Below, piece by piece: positions 25,590-34,128 of a DNA stretch of 64,000 nt. Under the pieces are notes generated by a model, which saw nothing but the letters and a program-made list of their open reading frames with translations, was not told where the DNA came from and ran no database searches. Each line of letters begins with the position of its first letter. Positions within the stretch are counted from its first letter, which is position 1. The stretch lies in assembly GCF_000383615.1 (NCBI RefSeq), contig NZ_KB911594.1, positions 160,916 through 224,915 of the forward strand. The letters run 5' to 3'. This DNA comes from Streptomyces canus 299MFChir4.1. GTDB lineage: Bacteria; Actinomycetota; Actinomycetes; Streptomycetales; Streptomycetaceae. Position numbers and translations under genes: made by a program.

Positions 25590-26335
25590 CAGCTTCCCTC
25601 GAAGTGACCGGACTGGCCTTCGCCTACCCCGACGGGCACCAGGCCCTGTTCGGCGTGGACTTCTCGATCGCGCGCGGCGAGCGGGTCGCGCTGCTCGGCC
25701 CGAACGGCGCCGGCAAGACGACCCTCGTGCTGCATCTCAACGGCATCCTGAGCGGCGGGGTGGGCACGGTGAAGGTCGCCGGGCTGCCCGTGGACCGGAA
25801 GCACATGGCCGAGGTCCGGCGCAGGGTCGGGATCGTCTTCCAGGACCCCGACGACCAGCTCTTCATGCCGACCGTACGCGAGGACGTGGCCTTCGGACCG
25901 GCGGCGGCCGGGCTGAAGGGGGAGGAGCTGGAGGCACGCGTGCGGACCGCTCTGGAGCGGGTCGGCATGGCGGACTTCGCCGGACGGCCCCCGCACCACC
26001 TGTCCTTCGGCCAGCGGCGCCGGGTGGCCGTCGCGACCGTGCTCGCCATGGAGCCGGAGATCCTCGTCCTGGACGAGCCCTCCTCCAACCTGGACCCGGC
26101 CTCGCGGCGCGAACTGGCCGACATCCTGCGCTCGCTGGACGTCACGGTCCTGATGGTCACGCACGACCTGCCCTACGCGCTGGAGCTCTGCCCGCGCTCG
26201 CTGATCCTGAGCGAGGGCACGATCGCCGCGGACGGGAGGACCGCCGAACTCCTCGCCGACGACGAGCTGATGCGCGCCCACCGGCTGGAGTTGCCCTTCG
26301 GATTCGATCCGCGGTCCGTGACAATGGGCGCGTGA
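25586..26335 (+). CDS. nikO: ECF transporter ATPase subunit, CbiO/NikO family
   Basis: 249-aa ABC ATPase powering metal uptake: Walker A GPNGAGKTT (about residue 35), Q-loop FQDPDDQLFMPTVREDVAFGP typical of ECF ATPases, signature LSFGQRRRVAVATVL, Walker B ILVLDEPSSNLDP and the switch His in VTHDL. The GTG at 25586 overlaps the nikQ stop by 4 bp (GTGA); ATG at 25577 is an alternative. Its own stop overlaps the following ohrR start by 4 bp. Confidence 0.92.
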   Translation: MTASLEVTGLAFAYPDGHQALFGVDFSIARGERVALLGPNGAGKTTLVLHLNGILSGGVGTVKVAGLPVDRKHMAEVRRRVGIVFQDPDDQLFMPTVREDVAFGPAAAGLKGEELEARVRTALERVGMADFAGRPPHHLSFGQRRRVAVATVLAMEPEILVLDEPSSNLDPASRRELADILRSLDVTVLMVTHDLPYALELCPRSLILSEGTIAADGRTAELLADDELMRAHRLELPFGFDPRSVTMGA

Positions 26336-26793
26336 CGAACGAAGAGGACACCGGATCACTGCTGCTCGACGACCAGTTGTGCTTCGCGCTGTACGCCGCC
26401 CAGCGCGCGGTGACCGCCGCGTACCGGCCGCTCCTCGACGAGCTCGGGCTCACCTACCCGCAGTACCTCGTGCTGCTGGTGCTGTGGGAGCGCGGGGAGA
26501 CCAGCGTCAAGGAGCTCGCGGGGGCGCTGCGGCTGGACTACGGCACGGTGTCGCCCTTGCTCAAACGGCTGGAGGCCGCGGGGCTCGTACGCCGGGAGCG
26601 CGCGGCGGCCGACGAGCGCTCGGTGCTCGTCGCGTGCACGGGACACGGGGAGGAACTCAGGGAGCGCGCGGCGCGCGTCCCCGCCGCGCTGCTCGCGGCG
26701 ACGGATCTCGACGGCACGGAGGCCGCGCGGTTGCGCGAGGCACTGTGGCGGCTCGCGCACCGGGCGGACGCGGCGGCCGAGCGCCCCCGCTGA
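26332..26793 (+). CDS. ohrR: MarR-family organic hydroperoxide sensor OhrR
   Basis: 153-aa thiol-based repressor. The sensing Cys lies at residue 17 in LLLDDQLCFALYAAQRAVT, the position conserved in OhrR proteins; the helix-turn-helix and wing follow (LDYGTVSPLLKRLEAAGLVRRER). Organic peroxides oxidise the Cys and release DNA. Its GTG overlaps the nikO stop by 4 bp, so it is translated from the nickel-transporter message, which is unusual. The likely target ohr lies 131 bp downstream. Confidence 0.88.
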   Translation: MTNEEDTGSLLLDDQLCFALYAAQRAVTAAYRPLLDELGLTYPQYLVLLVLWERGETSVKELAGALRLDYGTVSPLLKRLEAAGLVRRERAAADERSVLVACTGHGEELRERAARVPAALLAATDLDGTEAARLREALWRLAHRADAAAERPR

Positions 26794-26801
26794 CCGTCTG
26801 G

Positions 26802-26824
26802 CCTTCTGACCTTCTGACCTTCTG
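26802..26824 (+). repeat. Three tandem 8-bp repeats downstream of ohrR
   Basis: CCTTCTGA occurs at 26802-26809 and 26810-26817, followed by CCTTCTG at 26818-26824. A slipped-strand repeat of the kind that can vary between strains; no function apparent. Confidence 0.6.
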
Positions 26825-26902
26825 TTACCCGAAGTCACTACCCCCTGGTAACCCGGCACCGACCTACCGGCCGGTACCTTGTGCACGATGTACTTGTGCA
26901 CA
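26824..26902 (+). promoter_or_regulatory. ohr promoter region with two inverted repeats, candidate OhrR operator
   Basis: TGTGCAC (26880-26886) and GTGCACA (26896-26902) form a perfect inverted repeat with a 9-bp spacer centred 34 bp before the ohr start, around a -10-like TGTACT. A second inverted repeat, GTTACC (26824-26829) and GGTAAC (26847-26852), lies upstream. Either could bind OhrR; the downstream one is better placed for repression. Confidence 0.45.
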
Positions 26903-26924
26903 CTTCTCCGGGGGGAGACCAGCC

Positions 26925-27371
26925 ATGCCTGAGGAAACCGACGTCGACACCCGGCCGACGAAGATCATGTACGTGGCCGAGGCCACCGCCCACGGCGGCC
27001 GGGACGGCTTCGTCACCAGCCAGGACGGCCAGATCGAGCTGAAGGTCGCGATGCCGCCCGCGCTCGGCGGGGACGGCGAAGGCACCAACCCGGAGCAGCT
27101 GTTCGCCGCCGGTTACAGCTCCTGCTTCCACAACGCGCTCATCCTCGTCGGCAACCGCGAGGGCTACGACCTGACCGGTTCCACGGTCGCCGCGAAGGTC
27201 GGCATCGGCCCCAACAAGCACCGCGGCTACGGCCTCGCGGTCGCCCTGAGCGTCTCCCTGCCGGTCCTCGACGCGGGCCTCGCGGCGAAGCTGGTGGACG
27301 CGGCCCACGAGGTCTGCCCGTACTCCAACGCGACCCGCGGGAACATCGACGTGACGATTCTGCTTGGCTGA
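26925..27371 (+). CDS. ohr: Organic hydroperoxide resistance protein Ohr
   Basis: 148-aa peroxidase of the Ohr/OsmC family, reducing fatty-acid and other organic hydroperoxides with lipoylated partners. The two catalytic Cys are C67 (GYSSCFHNAL) and C131 (HEVCPYSNATRGN); the Ohr hallmark NPEQLFAAGYSSCF is present, as is the N-terminal YVAEATAHGGRDG. Start ATG at 26925 with GGGGGAG upstream. Paired with ohrR just before it. Confidence 0.95.
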   Translation: MPEETDVDTRPTKIMYVAEATAHGGRDGFVTSQDGQIELKVAMPPALGGDGEGTNPEQLFAAGYSSCFHNALILVGNREGYDLTGSTVAAKVGIGPNKHRGYGLAVALSVSLPVLDAGLAAKLVDAAHEVCPYSNATRGNIDVTILLG

Positions 27372-27404
27372 GACAGGCACCGAGCGGCAGCAGGAGGAAT
27401 ACGC

Positions 27405-28565
27405 GTGGACGTGAACGGCACAGTCGCCGAGTGCTTCGAGCCGGTCCGGGACGTGTTCGCGCGGAACTTCGAGGCGCTCGGGGACCGGGGCGCGGCGGTC
27501 GCCGTGTACCGGGACGGGCACAAGGTCGTCGACCTGTGGGCCGGCACCAGGGACATCGACGGCACCGAGCCCTGGCGGCACGGCACCGCGCAGGTCGTGC
27601 GCTCGGCGACCAAGGGCGTCGCCGCCGCCGTACCCCTGCTGCTGCACCAGCGCGGGGAGCTGGACCTGGACGCGCCGGTGGCCGAGTACTGGCCGGAGTT
27701 CAAGGTGCGCGGCAAGGAGCACGTGCTGGTCCGGCACGTGCTGAACCACCGGGCCGGGCTGCCGGTGATCGACCGGCCGCTCACCCCCGAGGAGGCCCTG
27801 GACCCGCTGAAGGGTCCCGAGGCGGTCGCCGCGCAGGCGCCCGTCTGGGAGCCCGGCACGGACCACGGGTACCACGCGCTGACGTACGGCTGGATGCTGG
27901 ACGAGCTGGTGCGGCGGGTGACCGGGCTCGGCGCCGGCGAGTGGATCGCGCGGGAGATCGCCGGGCCGCTGCGCGCCGAGTTCTGGCTCGGGCTGCCGGC
28001 GGCGGAGGAGGCGGCCGGCCGGCCGGGACGGGTCGGCCGGGTCGAGGGGCCGGAGCCCGCCGGCGGCCTGCGCGCCCGCCCCAAGCGGTCCGTCACCGAG
28101 GCCTACGAGGATCCCGGCTCCCTCACCCGCCGCGCCTTCGCCGCGATCACGCCCTTCCCCGACCAGAACGCACCGGCGTACCGGGCAAGCGCCCTGCCCG
28201 CCACGAACGGGATCGCCACGGCCGACGGGCTGGCGCGCGTCTACGCGGCACTGATCGGTGCGGTGGACGGGGTGCGGCTCTTCGACCCGGCCACGGTCGC
28301 ACTCGCCCGTGCCGAGGAGTCGGCGGGCCCGGACCGCGTGCTGGTCGTGAACACCCGGTTCGGCCTGGGCTACATGCTGCACGGCAGCGCCTCACCCCTC
28401 CTCGGCGCGGGCTCCTTCGGGCACCCCGGCCGCGGTGGCTCCCTCGGCTTCGCCGACCCGGAGACCGGCGTCGCCTTCGGCTATGTGACCAACGGCTTCC
28501 GCAAGACGGTCACGGCGGATCCGAGGGCGCAGGCGCTGGTCAGGGCGGTACGGGCGGCCCTGTAA
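27405..28565 (+). CDS. Serine beta-lactamase-fold hydrolase/esterase
   Basis: 386-aa penicillin-binding-protein-like hydrolase without signal peptide, so cytoplasmic. The catalytic SxxK is S67-K70 (VRSATKGVA), the second motif Tyr is in GYHALTYGW, and HPGRGGSLGFADPETG is the final active-site strand. Closest in character to EstB-type esterases (class C fold) rather than true beta-lactamases. GTG at 27405 with AGGAGG upstream; starts 33 bp after ohr and may be cotranscribed. Substrate unknown. Confidence 0.83.
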   Translation: MDVNGTVAECFEPVRDVFARNFEALGDRGAAVAVYRDGHKVVDLWAGTRDIDGTEPWRHGTAQVVRSATKGVAAAVPLLLHQRGELDLDAPVAEYWPEFKVRGKEHVLVRHVLNHRAGLPVIDRPLTPEEALDPLKGPEAVAAQAPVWEPGTDHGYHALTYGWMLDELVRRVTGLGAGEWIAREIAGPLRAEFWLGLPAAEEAAGRPGRVGRVEGPEPAGGLRARPKRSVTEAYEDPGSLTRRAFAAITPFPDQNAPAYRASALPATNGIATADGLARVYAALIGAVDGVRLFDPATVALARAEESAGPDRVLVVNTRFGLGYMLHGSASPLLGAGSFGHPGRGGSLGFADPETGVAFGYVTNGFRKTVTADPRAQALVRAVRAAL

Positions 28566-28578
28566 CGGCTGATACGGC

Positions 28579-28854
28579 TCACACGTTGATCGAGTGGGAC
28601 CTTCGCCCGGACGCCTCGTCGATCTCGTCGTGCGCCTTGGTGAGCAACTGCATCGCGAGTTCGTTCAGCGCCCGGGCGGCGGCGACCTCCTCCCCCACCC
28701 TGGGCTGGTTGCTGTCGGTGTGGTGGCGGGTGGCGTGCCCGTGCGTGCGTACCTCGGTGCCGTCCGGCAGGCGGACCAGCGCCGCCGCCCGCGTGTGCTG
28801 GTCGTCCTCCTGGAACTCCAGCTCGATGTGCCATCCCACAGCGGTGTGTGTCAT
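28579..28854 (-). CDS. DUF1876 domain protein
   Basis: 91-aa small protein seen throughout Streptomyces: WHIELEFQEDDQHTRAAALVRL, GTEVRTHGHATRH and ARALNELAMQLLTKAHDEID match the DUF1876 pattern, which resembles a double-stranded-RNA-binding-like alpha/beta fold. Function unknown. ATG at 28854 is used; an in-frame extension upstream looks less likely. Convergent with the serine hydrolase, 13 bp apart. Confidence 0.78.
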   Translation of the reverse strand: MTHTAVGWHIELEFQEDDQHTRAAALVRLPDGTEVRTHGHATRHHTDSNQPRVGEEVAAARALNELAMQLLTKAHDEIDEASGRRSHSINV

Positions 28855-28916
28855 GACGATCGCCTCCGAAGCGTGTGTTTCCAGGGTGCTCCTCGGCGGG
28901 CGGCGGCGCACGGGGG

Positions 28917-31655
28917 TCAGCCGTCGGACTCCGCCGACGGCAGGTAGGCGCCGGGGACGGCGTTCGGCGTGTAGACCTTCTTGTCGCCGGGATACGGCTT
29001 GGTCCAGTCGTGCGTCTGGTACCAGGTGTAGCGGTTCATCTGCTCGGCGTTGGCGTAGTCCGGCACGGCGTGCGCGCCGGTCAGCCGCTGGTGCGAGGCC
29101 CAGGTCTGCCACTGCGCGGCGAGCTCCCGCTTCGCCTGCGGCACCGCCGCCGAGGTCGGCGCTGGCGCCGCGTCGGCGTCCTGGGCGGCCGGGGTGTCCG
29201 CGCCGCAGGAGGGCGTGGGGCTCACACCGAGGGTCAGCGAGGTGCGGTTGGGGACCGCCGTGAACGGGGTGGTGTCCGCCTTCGCGGTGAACGCCCCGTA
29301 CATGGGCGTGGCCGCGCTGTCCTTCTGGTTCATCGGGTGGATCCCGAGGATCTGCTCGACCGTGCGGATCATCGTGATCTGCGTGTAGTAGTGGCTGTCG
29401 ACGGTGCCGTGCTGGGCGTAGGGGCTGATGACCTGCACCGGGGCGCGGTGGCCGTCGACGTGGTCGAGGCCGTTCTGGGAGTCGTCCTCGACGACGAAGA
29501 TCGCCGAGTCCTTCCAGTACTCGCTGTGGGAGATCTCGTCCACCATGCGGCCGACCGCGAGGTCGTTGTCGGCGACCTCGGCGGCGGCGTTGGCCGGGCC
29601 GCCGGTGTGGTCGTTGGAGAACCAGAACATGTTCAGGTTCGCCGGGCCGTTCCTCTCGAAGTCCTGCTTCCAGATCTGCTCTTTGTAGATGTCCGGGACG
29701 TCGAGGTCGAACATCGGGAAGCCCTGCACGGACACGTCGTTGAGCGAGGGAATCGCCGAGCCGGTCTTGATGGGGTACTGGGTCTGGGCCCCGGTCGCCG
29801 CCATGTTCTTGGTGTCGCAGTACAGGTTCTGCCAGCTGGCACCGGTCGGCTTGGACTCGGTCGACTGGAACTCGCCGAAGTCCTTGACCGACTTGCCGGC
29901 CGCCTGCGCGCCGGTCCAGATGAAGCCGGTCTTCTGGTGGCCGAGGACGTCGTTCTCGGTGTCGTAACTGCGCGTGTACTCACCGGCGGAGGACTCGGTG
30001 TACTCCGGGTTGTCCGACTGCATCAGCCAGTTGTGGCCCTCGGCGGAGTTGGTGCCGATGTCGTAGAAGTTGTCGTAGAGGCCGAACTGCTGGGCCAGGG
30101 CGTGCTGGTTGGGGGTGACGTTCGCGCCGAAGGTGGTGAGCGCCGGGTTGCCGTTGCCCTGCGGGAGGTCGCCGTAGACCTGGTCGTAGGTGCGGTTCTC
30201 CTTGACGAGCAGGAAGACGTGCTTGATCGTCGACGGGTCGCCGAGCCGGGCGGGGACCGGTAGGGCCTTGGCGTGGCTCGTGCCCTTGGCCGTGGTGACC
30301 GAGCCGGGTGTCCAGCCGTTCTGCTGGAAGACCTTGGCGGTCTGGGCCCTGATCACGAGGTCGCTCGGCAGCGTGAACTCGGTGAGGCTGGACGTGGTGT
30401 CGTGGGTGCCGTGGCCGGAGGCGGTGGTGGGGCGGCGGGCGTCTATGCCGCGGGTGTTGGAGACGACGACCTGCTTGCCGACGGTGGTGACCTCGGCGGG
30501 GAAGTAGTCGGTGGGGAGCAGACCGATGTAACTGGCCGGTTCCTGGGGGGATTTGTAGCGGTAGACGGCGACCGCGTTCGCGCGGCCCAGCGTCACCAGC
30601 AGCCGGCCGTCGTCGGTGAGGGTGACCGCGTCGGGCTCGTAGCCGACCTTCGCCTCGGGCCAGGGCTGGGTGGCGATGGTCTGGACGACCTTGTCCTTGC
30701 GGGTGTCGATGACCGAGACGCTGTTGTCGGCGGTGTTGGTGACGAACACCGCGCCCTTCTTCGCGTACACGGCGGTCGGGTGCAGACCGACGTCGAGGGA
30801 GCGGACCGCGGCGGACGGGTCCGCGGTGTCGATGACGCTCACCGTGCCGGTGGTGGCGGCACCGGTGTCCGGGTCGGCGGGAACCTGGGTGCCGTAGGAG
30901 TTCATGGTGGTCTCGCCGGCCCTGGCCGGACGGCCGCCCTCGTTGCTGACGTACAACCTGCCGCCGACCAGGGCGAGTCCGCGCGGGGCGTTGCCGACGG
31001 CCCAGGTCTGCTTGACGCTTCCGCTCGCCGCGTCGAGGGCGACCACCTTGTTCTGGCCGTTGACCGCCGCGTACACGGTGGAGCCGTCGGGCGAGAACAC
31101 CGCAGCGCCCACAAGGGCCTGCCGGGAGCCGACGGCCGGGATCGGGACGGCCACCGGGTCGGCGAGGGTGCCGTCCGCGGTGACGGTGAACTTGGTGTAG
31201 CCGGTGGCCTGGCCGAGCCACAGCTGCTTGCCGTCGGGCGAGTAGGCGGGGCCCTCCTGGCCGACCGCGGCGCTGCTGATGCGCAGGTCGTCGGCCGCGT
31301 TGGCGCCGATCTTCTGCTTCACCTGACCGGTCGCCAGGTCCATGATCACCAACGCGGCGTCACCGTCGGCGACCGCGGCCGCGAGGTGGGTGCCGTCCGG
31401 GCTGACCGTGGACGACATGATCTTGCCGTCGTTGATGACGGTCCGGCCGCCGTACGGCTTGAGGTACTGGTCGCTGGAGATGACCTGGCCCCTGGCGGTG
31501 TCCTGCGCGACCTGCTGGGTGCCGAACTGGTAGGTGGAGGCGACCGCGGTGCCGGTGACGCCGAGGGCGACGGCGATGCCGGCCGTCACCAGCGTGCTCC
31601 GGCGGCTGAGGGCTCTGGCCTTCTCGCTGCTCCGGCGCCGACGTGTTACCTGCAT
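28917..31655 (-). CDS. Secreted beta-propeller/phosphoesterase fusion protein
   Basis: 912 aa. A twin-basic N-terminus with one hydrophobic segment (RRSTLVTAGIAVALGVTGTAVA, residues about 18-40) gives export or anchoring. Residues about 60-450 are a YncE/YVTN-type seven-bladed propeller with repeats such as DGSTVYAAVNGQNKVVALDAASG and VSVIDTRKDKVVQTI. The rest is a phosphoesterase (phospholipase C/alkaline phosphatase superfamily): IKHVFLLVKENRTYDQVYGDL, GHNWLMQSDNPEY, and the metal site IFVVEDDSQNGLDHVDGHRAPVQVISPYA. Third gene of an operon with an ABC exporter, 4 bp after the permease. Substrate unknown; a phosphate ester in the envelope is plausible. Confidence 0.87.
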   Translation of the reverse strand: MQVTRRRRSSEKARALSRRSTLVTAGIAVALGVTGTAVASTYQFGTQQVAQDTARGQVISSDQYLKPYGGRTVINDGKIMSSTVSPDGTHLAAAVADGDAALVIMDLATGQVKQKIGANAADDLRISSAAVGQEGPAYSPDGKQLWLGQATGYTKFTVTADGTLADPVAVPIPAVGSRQALVGAAVFSPDGSTVYAAVNGQNKVVALDAASGSVKQTWAVGNAPRGLALVGGRLYVSNEGGRPARAGETTMNSYGTQVPADPDTGAATTGTVSVIDTADPSAAVRSLDVGLHPTAVYAKKGAVFVTNTADNSVSVIDTRKDKVVQTIATQPWPEAKVGYEPDAVTLTDDGRLLVTLGRANAVAVYRYKSPQEPASYIGLLPTDYFPAEVTTVGKQVVVSNTRGIDARRPTTASGHGTHDTTSSLTEFTLPSDLVIRAQTAKVFQQNGWTPGSVTTAKGTSHAKALPVPARLGDPSTIKHVFLLVKENRTYDQVYGDLPQGNGNPALTTFGANVTPNQHALAQQFGLYDNFYDIGTNSAEGHNWLMQSDNPEYTESSAGEYTRSYDTENDVLGHQKTGFIWTGAQAAGKSVKDFGEFQSTESKPTGASWQNLYCDTKNMAATGAQTQYPIKTGSAIPSLNDVSVQGFPMFDLDVPDIYKEQIWKQDFERNGPANLNMFWFSNDHTGGPANAAAEVADNDLAVGRMVDEISHSEYWKDSAIFVVEDDSQNGLDHVDGHRAPVQVISPYAQHGTVDSHYYTQITMIRTVEQILGIHPMNQKDSAATPMYGAFTAKADTTPFTAVPNRTSLTLGVSPTPSCGADTPAAQDADAAPAPTSAAVPQAKRELAAQWQTWASHQRLTGAHAVPDYANAEQMNRYTWYQTHDWTKPYPGDKKVYTPNAVPGAYLPSAESDG

Positions 31656-31659
31656 GGGA

Positions 31660-33015
31660 CTATCCCTTCGAGGTGGTGTCCAGCAGCTCGACGTCGCCGT
31701 CGAACTGCCACAGCGGGTTGGGCGCGTCCCCGGTGGAGGTCCGCACCAGGAAGTAGCCGTTCACTTCCTTCGGTCCGTCGCCGTCGGCGACGAACCGCCC
31801 GTCCGATCCGACGTCCAGCTGATAGACAGCCGTCCCCGCCACCGGTACGCCGGGCAGGTGCCAGGTCACGACACACCGCCAGTCATTGCCCGCCCCCTGT
31901 TGAGCGGCCTGGCCGTCGCTCTTGGTGCACGCCGCCGAGGTCCTGAGCTGTGCCTCGGTGACGGCGGGGCGGTGGAGTTGTTCGGTCTGCGAGCGGTAGA
32001 GATGGGCGAAGGTCGTGGCGAGGGAGCGCTGGACCTTGGCCTGGGTGATGCCCGTCGAGTCGGTCGCGACGGCGATCCCCGCGACGGTGAGAACGGTCAG
32101 CGCGGCCAGGGGCAGCACGCCCACGGTGAACGCGCGGCGCCCGGCTCCGTCGTAAGCCAGATTGGTGAAGTCCCGCCGGAGGAACAGCGAATGGGCCAGT
32201 ACGGTCGCGAGCACGGCCCACGCCAGGCTGACGGCGACGCCGATCAGGAGCGGGGCGAGCCGGGCCGGGGCGGTGAACAGGCCGTTCCAGGAGATGAAGG
32301 CGTAGCCGGGCAGGGCGAGGCGTACGGCGACGGGCAGCGGCAGCATCTGGGCGACCTGCATGCCGAGCGCGACGAGCGGCGGCAGCAGCAGCCCCGTCGG
32401 GGACCGTCCGAGGGCGACCGACCCGAGCAGGCCGATGGCGGCGAGGGCCAGGGTCGGGGCGAGGGCGGCGACCCAGGCGAGCAGGACCCTCCCCGCGGCG
32501 TCGGAGGGGGTCAACAGGTGGCCGTCGAGGCCGACGAGCGGCTGGTTGCCGACGGAGGCGAGTCCGCCCACGGTGCTGGAGCAGGCCAGCCCGGCCACGA
32601 GCAGCAGGATGACCGTGAGACCGGCCAGCACCTTCGCCGCGAAGATCCGCCGCGGTGAGCGGACCGCCACCAGCAGGTGCCGCCAGGTGCCTAGCCGGTC
32701 CTCGGCGGCGAACATGTCACCGGCGACCACCGAGGTCAGCAGCGGAAGGGCCCAGGTGCCCGCGAAACCGAGCATCACCAGCGGTCCGGCCCACCCGGTG
32801 GCGTGCATCCAGCGGCCGAAGAGGGTGTCGGAGGGCAGCGTGCTCTGCCCGCTCACCCCGGCGACGAAGAGCCCCGGCGCGATCCAGCAGGCGAGGACGA
32901 GGAGGCGGATGCGCCACTGGGAGACCAGCTTGACCAGCTCGAAGCGGTAGCTGCGCGACACCGGGGCCGGCCCGGAGTGGACCGGGGTGGCGGCCGCGGC
33001 CGCGGTGGTGGTCAT
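31660..33015 (-). CDS. ABC-2-like permease with a C-terminal extracytoplasmic domain
   Basis: 451 aa. About six to seven hydrophobic segments between residues 35 and 315 (for example LVLACWIAPGLFVAGV, VLLAWVAALAPTLALAAIGLLG, VLPLAALTVLTVAGIAVAT) are followed by about 130 residues predicted outside the membrane, with two Cys (SAACTKSDG and WRCVVTWHL) likely to form a disulphide, and Tyr/Asp-rich strands (YQLDVGSDGRFVADGDG). The ATG overlaps the ATPase stop (ATGA). The appended domain is unusual for an ABC-2 permease and could receive the substrate handled by the phosphoesterase encoded next. Confidence 0.8.
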   Translation of the reverse strand: MTTTAAAAATPVHSGPAPVSRSYRFELVKLVSQWRIRLLVLACWIAPGLFVAGVSGQSTLPSDTLFGRWMHATGWAGPLVMLGFAGTWALPLLTSVVAGDMFAAEDRLGTWRHLLVAVRSPRRIFAAKVLAGLTVILLLVAGLACSSTVGGLASVGNQPLVGLDGHLLTPSDAAGRVLLAWVAALAPTLALAAIGLLGSVALGRSPTGLLLPPLVALGMQVAQMLPLPVAVRLALPGYAFISWNGLFTAPARLAPLLIGVAVSLAWAVLATVLAHSLFLRRDFTNLAYDGAGRRAFTVGVLPLAALTVLTVAGIAVATDSTGITQAKVQRSLATTFAHLYRSQTEQLHRPAVTEAQLRTSAACTKSDGQAAQQGAGNDWRCVVTWHLPGVPVAGTAVYQLDVGSDGRFVADGDGPKEVNGYFLVRTSTGDAPNPLWQFDGDVELLDTTSKG

Positions 33016-33953
33016 CGGCGTTCCTCCCGGTCCTCGGTCAGGGCCAGGAACGCGGCCTCCAAGGGCGAGACCACGGGCGCCAGTTCACGCACCGCGACGC
33101 CCGCCGTCACGAGCCGCGCCACCAGGTCGTCGAGGGCGGGGACCAGCGCGCGGACGACGAGCGGTCCGGAGTCCTGCCGGGTGCCGGCGTCGTCGACGAT
33201 TTCGATCCCGTCCATGCCCTCGGCCAGCCGACGCGCGGCCCGCGGGTCGGACGTCCGCACCCGGTAGTCGAGTTCACGGCTCTCGGCGGCCAGTTTGCCG
33301 AGCGGGCCCGAGAACACGACCCGTCCCGTGGCCAGGATGGTGACCTCGGAACACAGCGCCTCCAGGTCGTCCATACGGTGGCTGGAGACCACGACACTCG
33401 TGCCGTCCGCGGCGAGCCGGTTCAGGACACCGTGCACCTGCCGTTTGCCCGCGGGGTCGAGCCCGTTGGACGGTTCGTCGAGCACGAGCAGCCGCGGCCG
33501 GGTCAGCAGGGCGGCGGCGAGGCCGAGCCGCTGGCGCATGCCGAGGGAGAAGCCGCGGGCCTTGTCGTCGGCGACGTCGGTGAGCCCGACCTGGTCGAGC
33601 ACGTCGTCGATGCCGGCCGTACGTGCGTCGCGGCCCCGGAGTTCGGCCAGCGCGGCGAGGTTCTGCCGGGCGGTGAGCGAGGGGTAGAGACCGGGCCCGT
33701 CCACGAACCCGGCGACCCCGTCGGGAGCGGCGAACGCCCGCCCGACCTCGGTCCCCAGGACCTCCAGGCGGCCGGTGTCGGCGACGGCGAGGCCCAGCAG
33801 GAGCCCGAGCAGGGTCGTCTTGCCGGCGCCGTTCGGCCCGACCAGGCCGTGGATCTGGCCCCGCGTCACATCGAGGTCGACGCCGTCTAGCGCCACGACG
33901 TCACCGAAGCACTTGGTGATCCCGCGGGCCCGGACTGCGTGGAGTGTGTCCAT
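33012..33953 (-). CDS. ABC transporter ATPase of the CcmA/DrrA exporter type
   Basis: 313 aa: Walker A GPNGAGKTTLLGLLLG (about residue 39), signature FSLGMRQRLGLAAALL, Walker B LLVLDEPSNGLDP and switch His in VVSSHRMDDLE, followed by about 95 residues typical of exporter ATPases with a regulatory C-terminus. GAAGAAGGGG precedes the ATG at 33953. First gene of the ATPase-permease-phosphoesterase operon. Confidence 0.92.
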   Translation of the reverse strand: MDTLHAVRARGITKCFGDVVALDGVDLDVTRGQIHGLVGPNGAGKTTLLGLLLGLAVADTGRLEVLGTEVGRAFAAPDGVAGFVDGPGLYPSLTARQNLAALAELRGRDARTAGIDDVLDQVGLTDVADDKARGFSLGMRQRLGLAAALLTRPRLLVLDEPSNGLDPAGKRQVHGVLNRLAADGTSVVVSSHRMDDLEALCSEVTILATGRVVFSGPLGKLAAESRELDYRVRTSDPRAARRLAEGMDGIEIVDDAGTRQDSGPLVVRALVPALDDLVARLVTAGVAVRELAPVVSPLEAAFLALTEDREERR

Positions 33954-34128
33954 GGTCCCCTTCTTCCGAAGTACGCAGGGACCCTAGGGACGGCACACAC
34001 CCCCGCCACGGACGGCGGGCTGAACGCTCATGGAACGGACCGTCAAGACATGGGCAAGTAGGCAAACGAAGAGCCGACGTTGAGCCGCACTTGGGCAGAC
34101 TCTGGGACAAACCCCCCGGGAGGGACGG

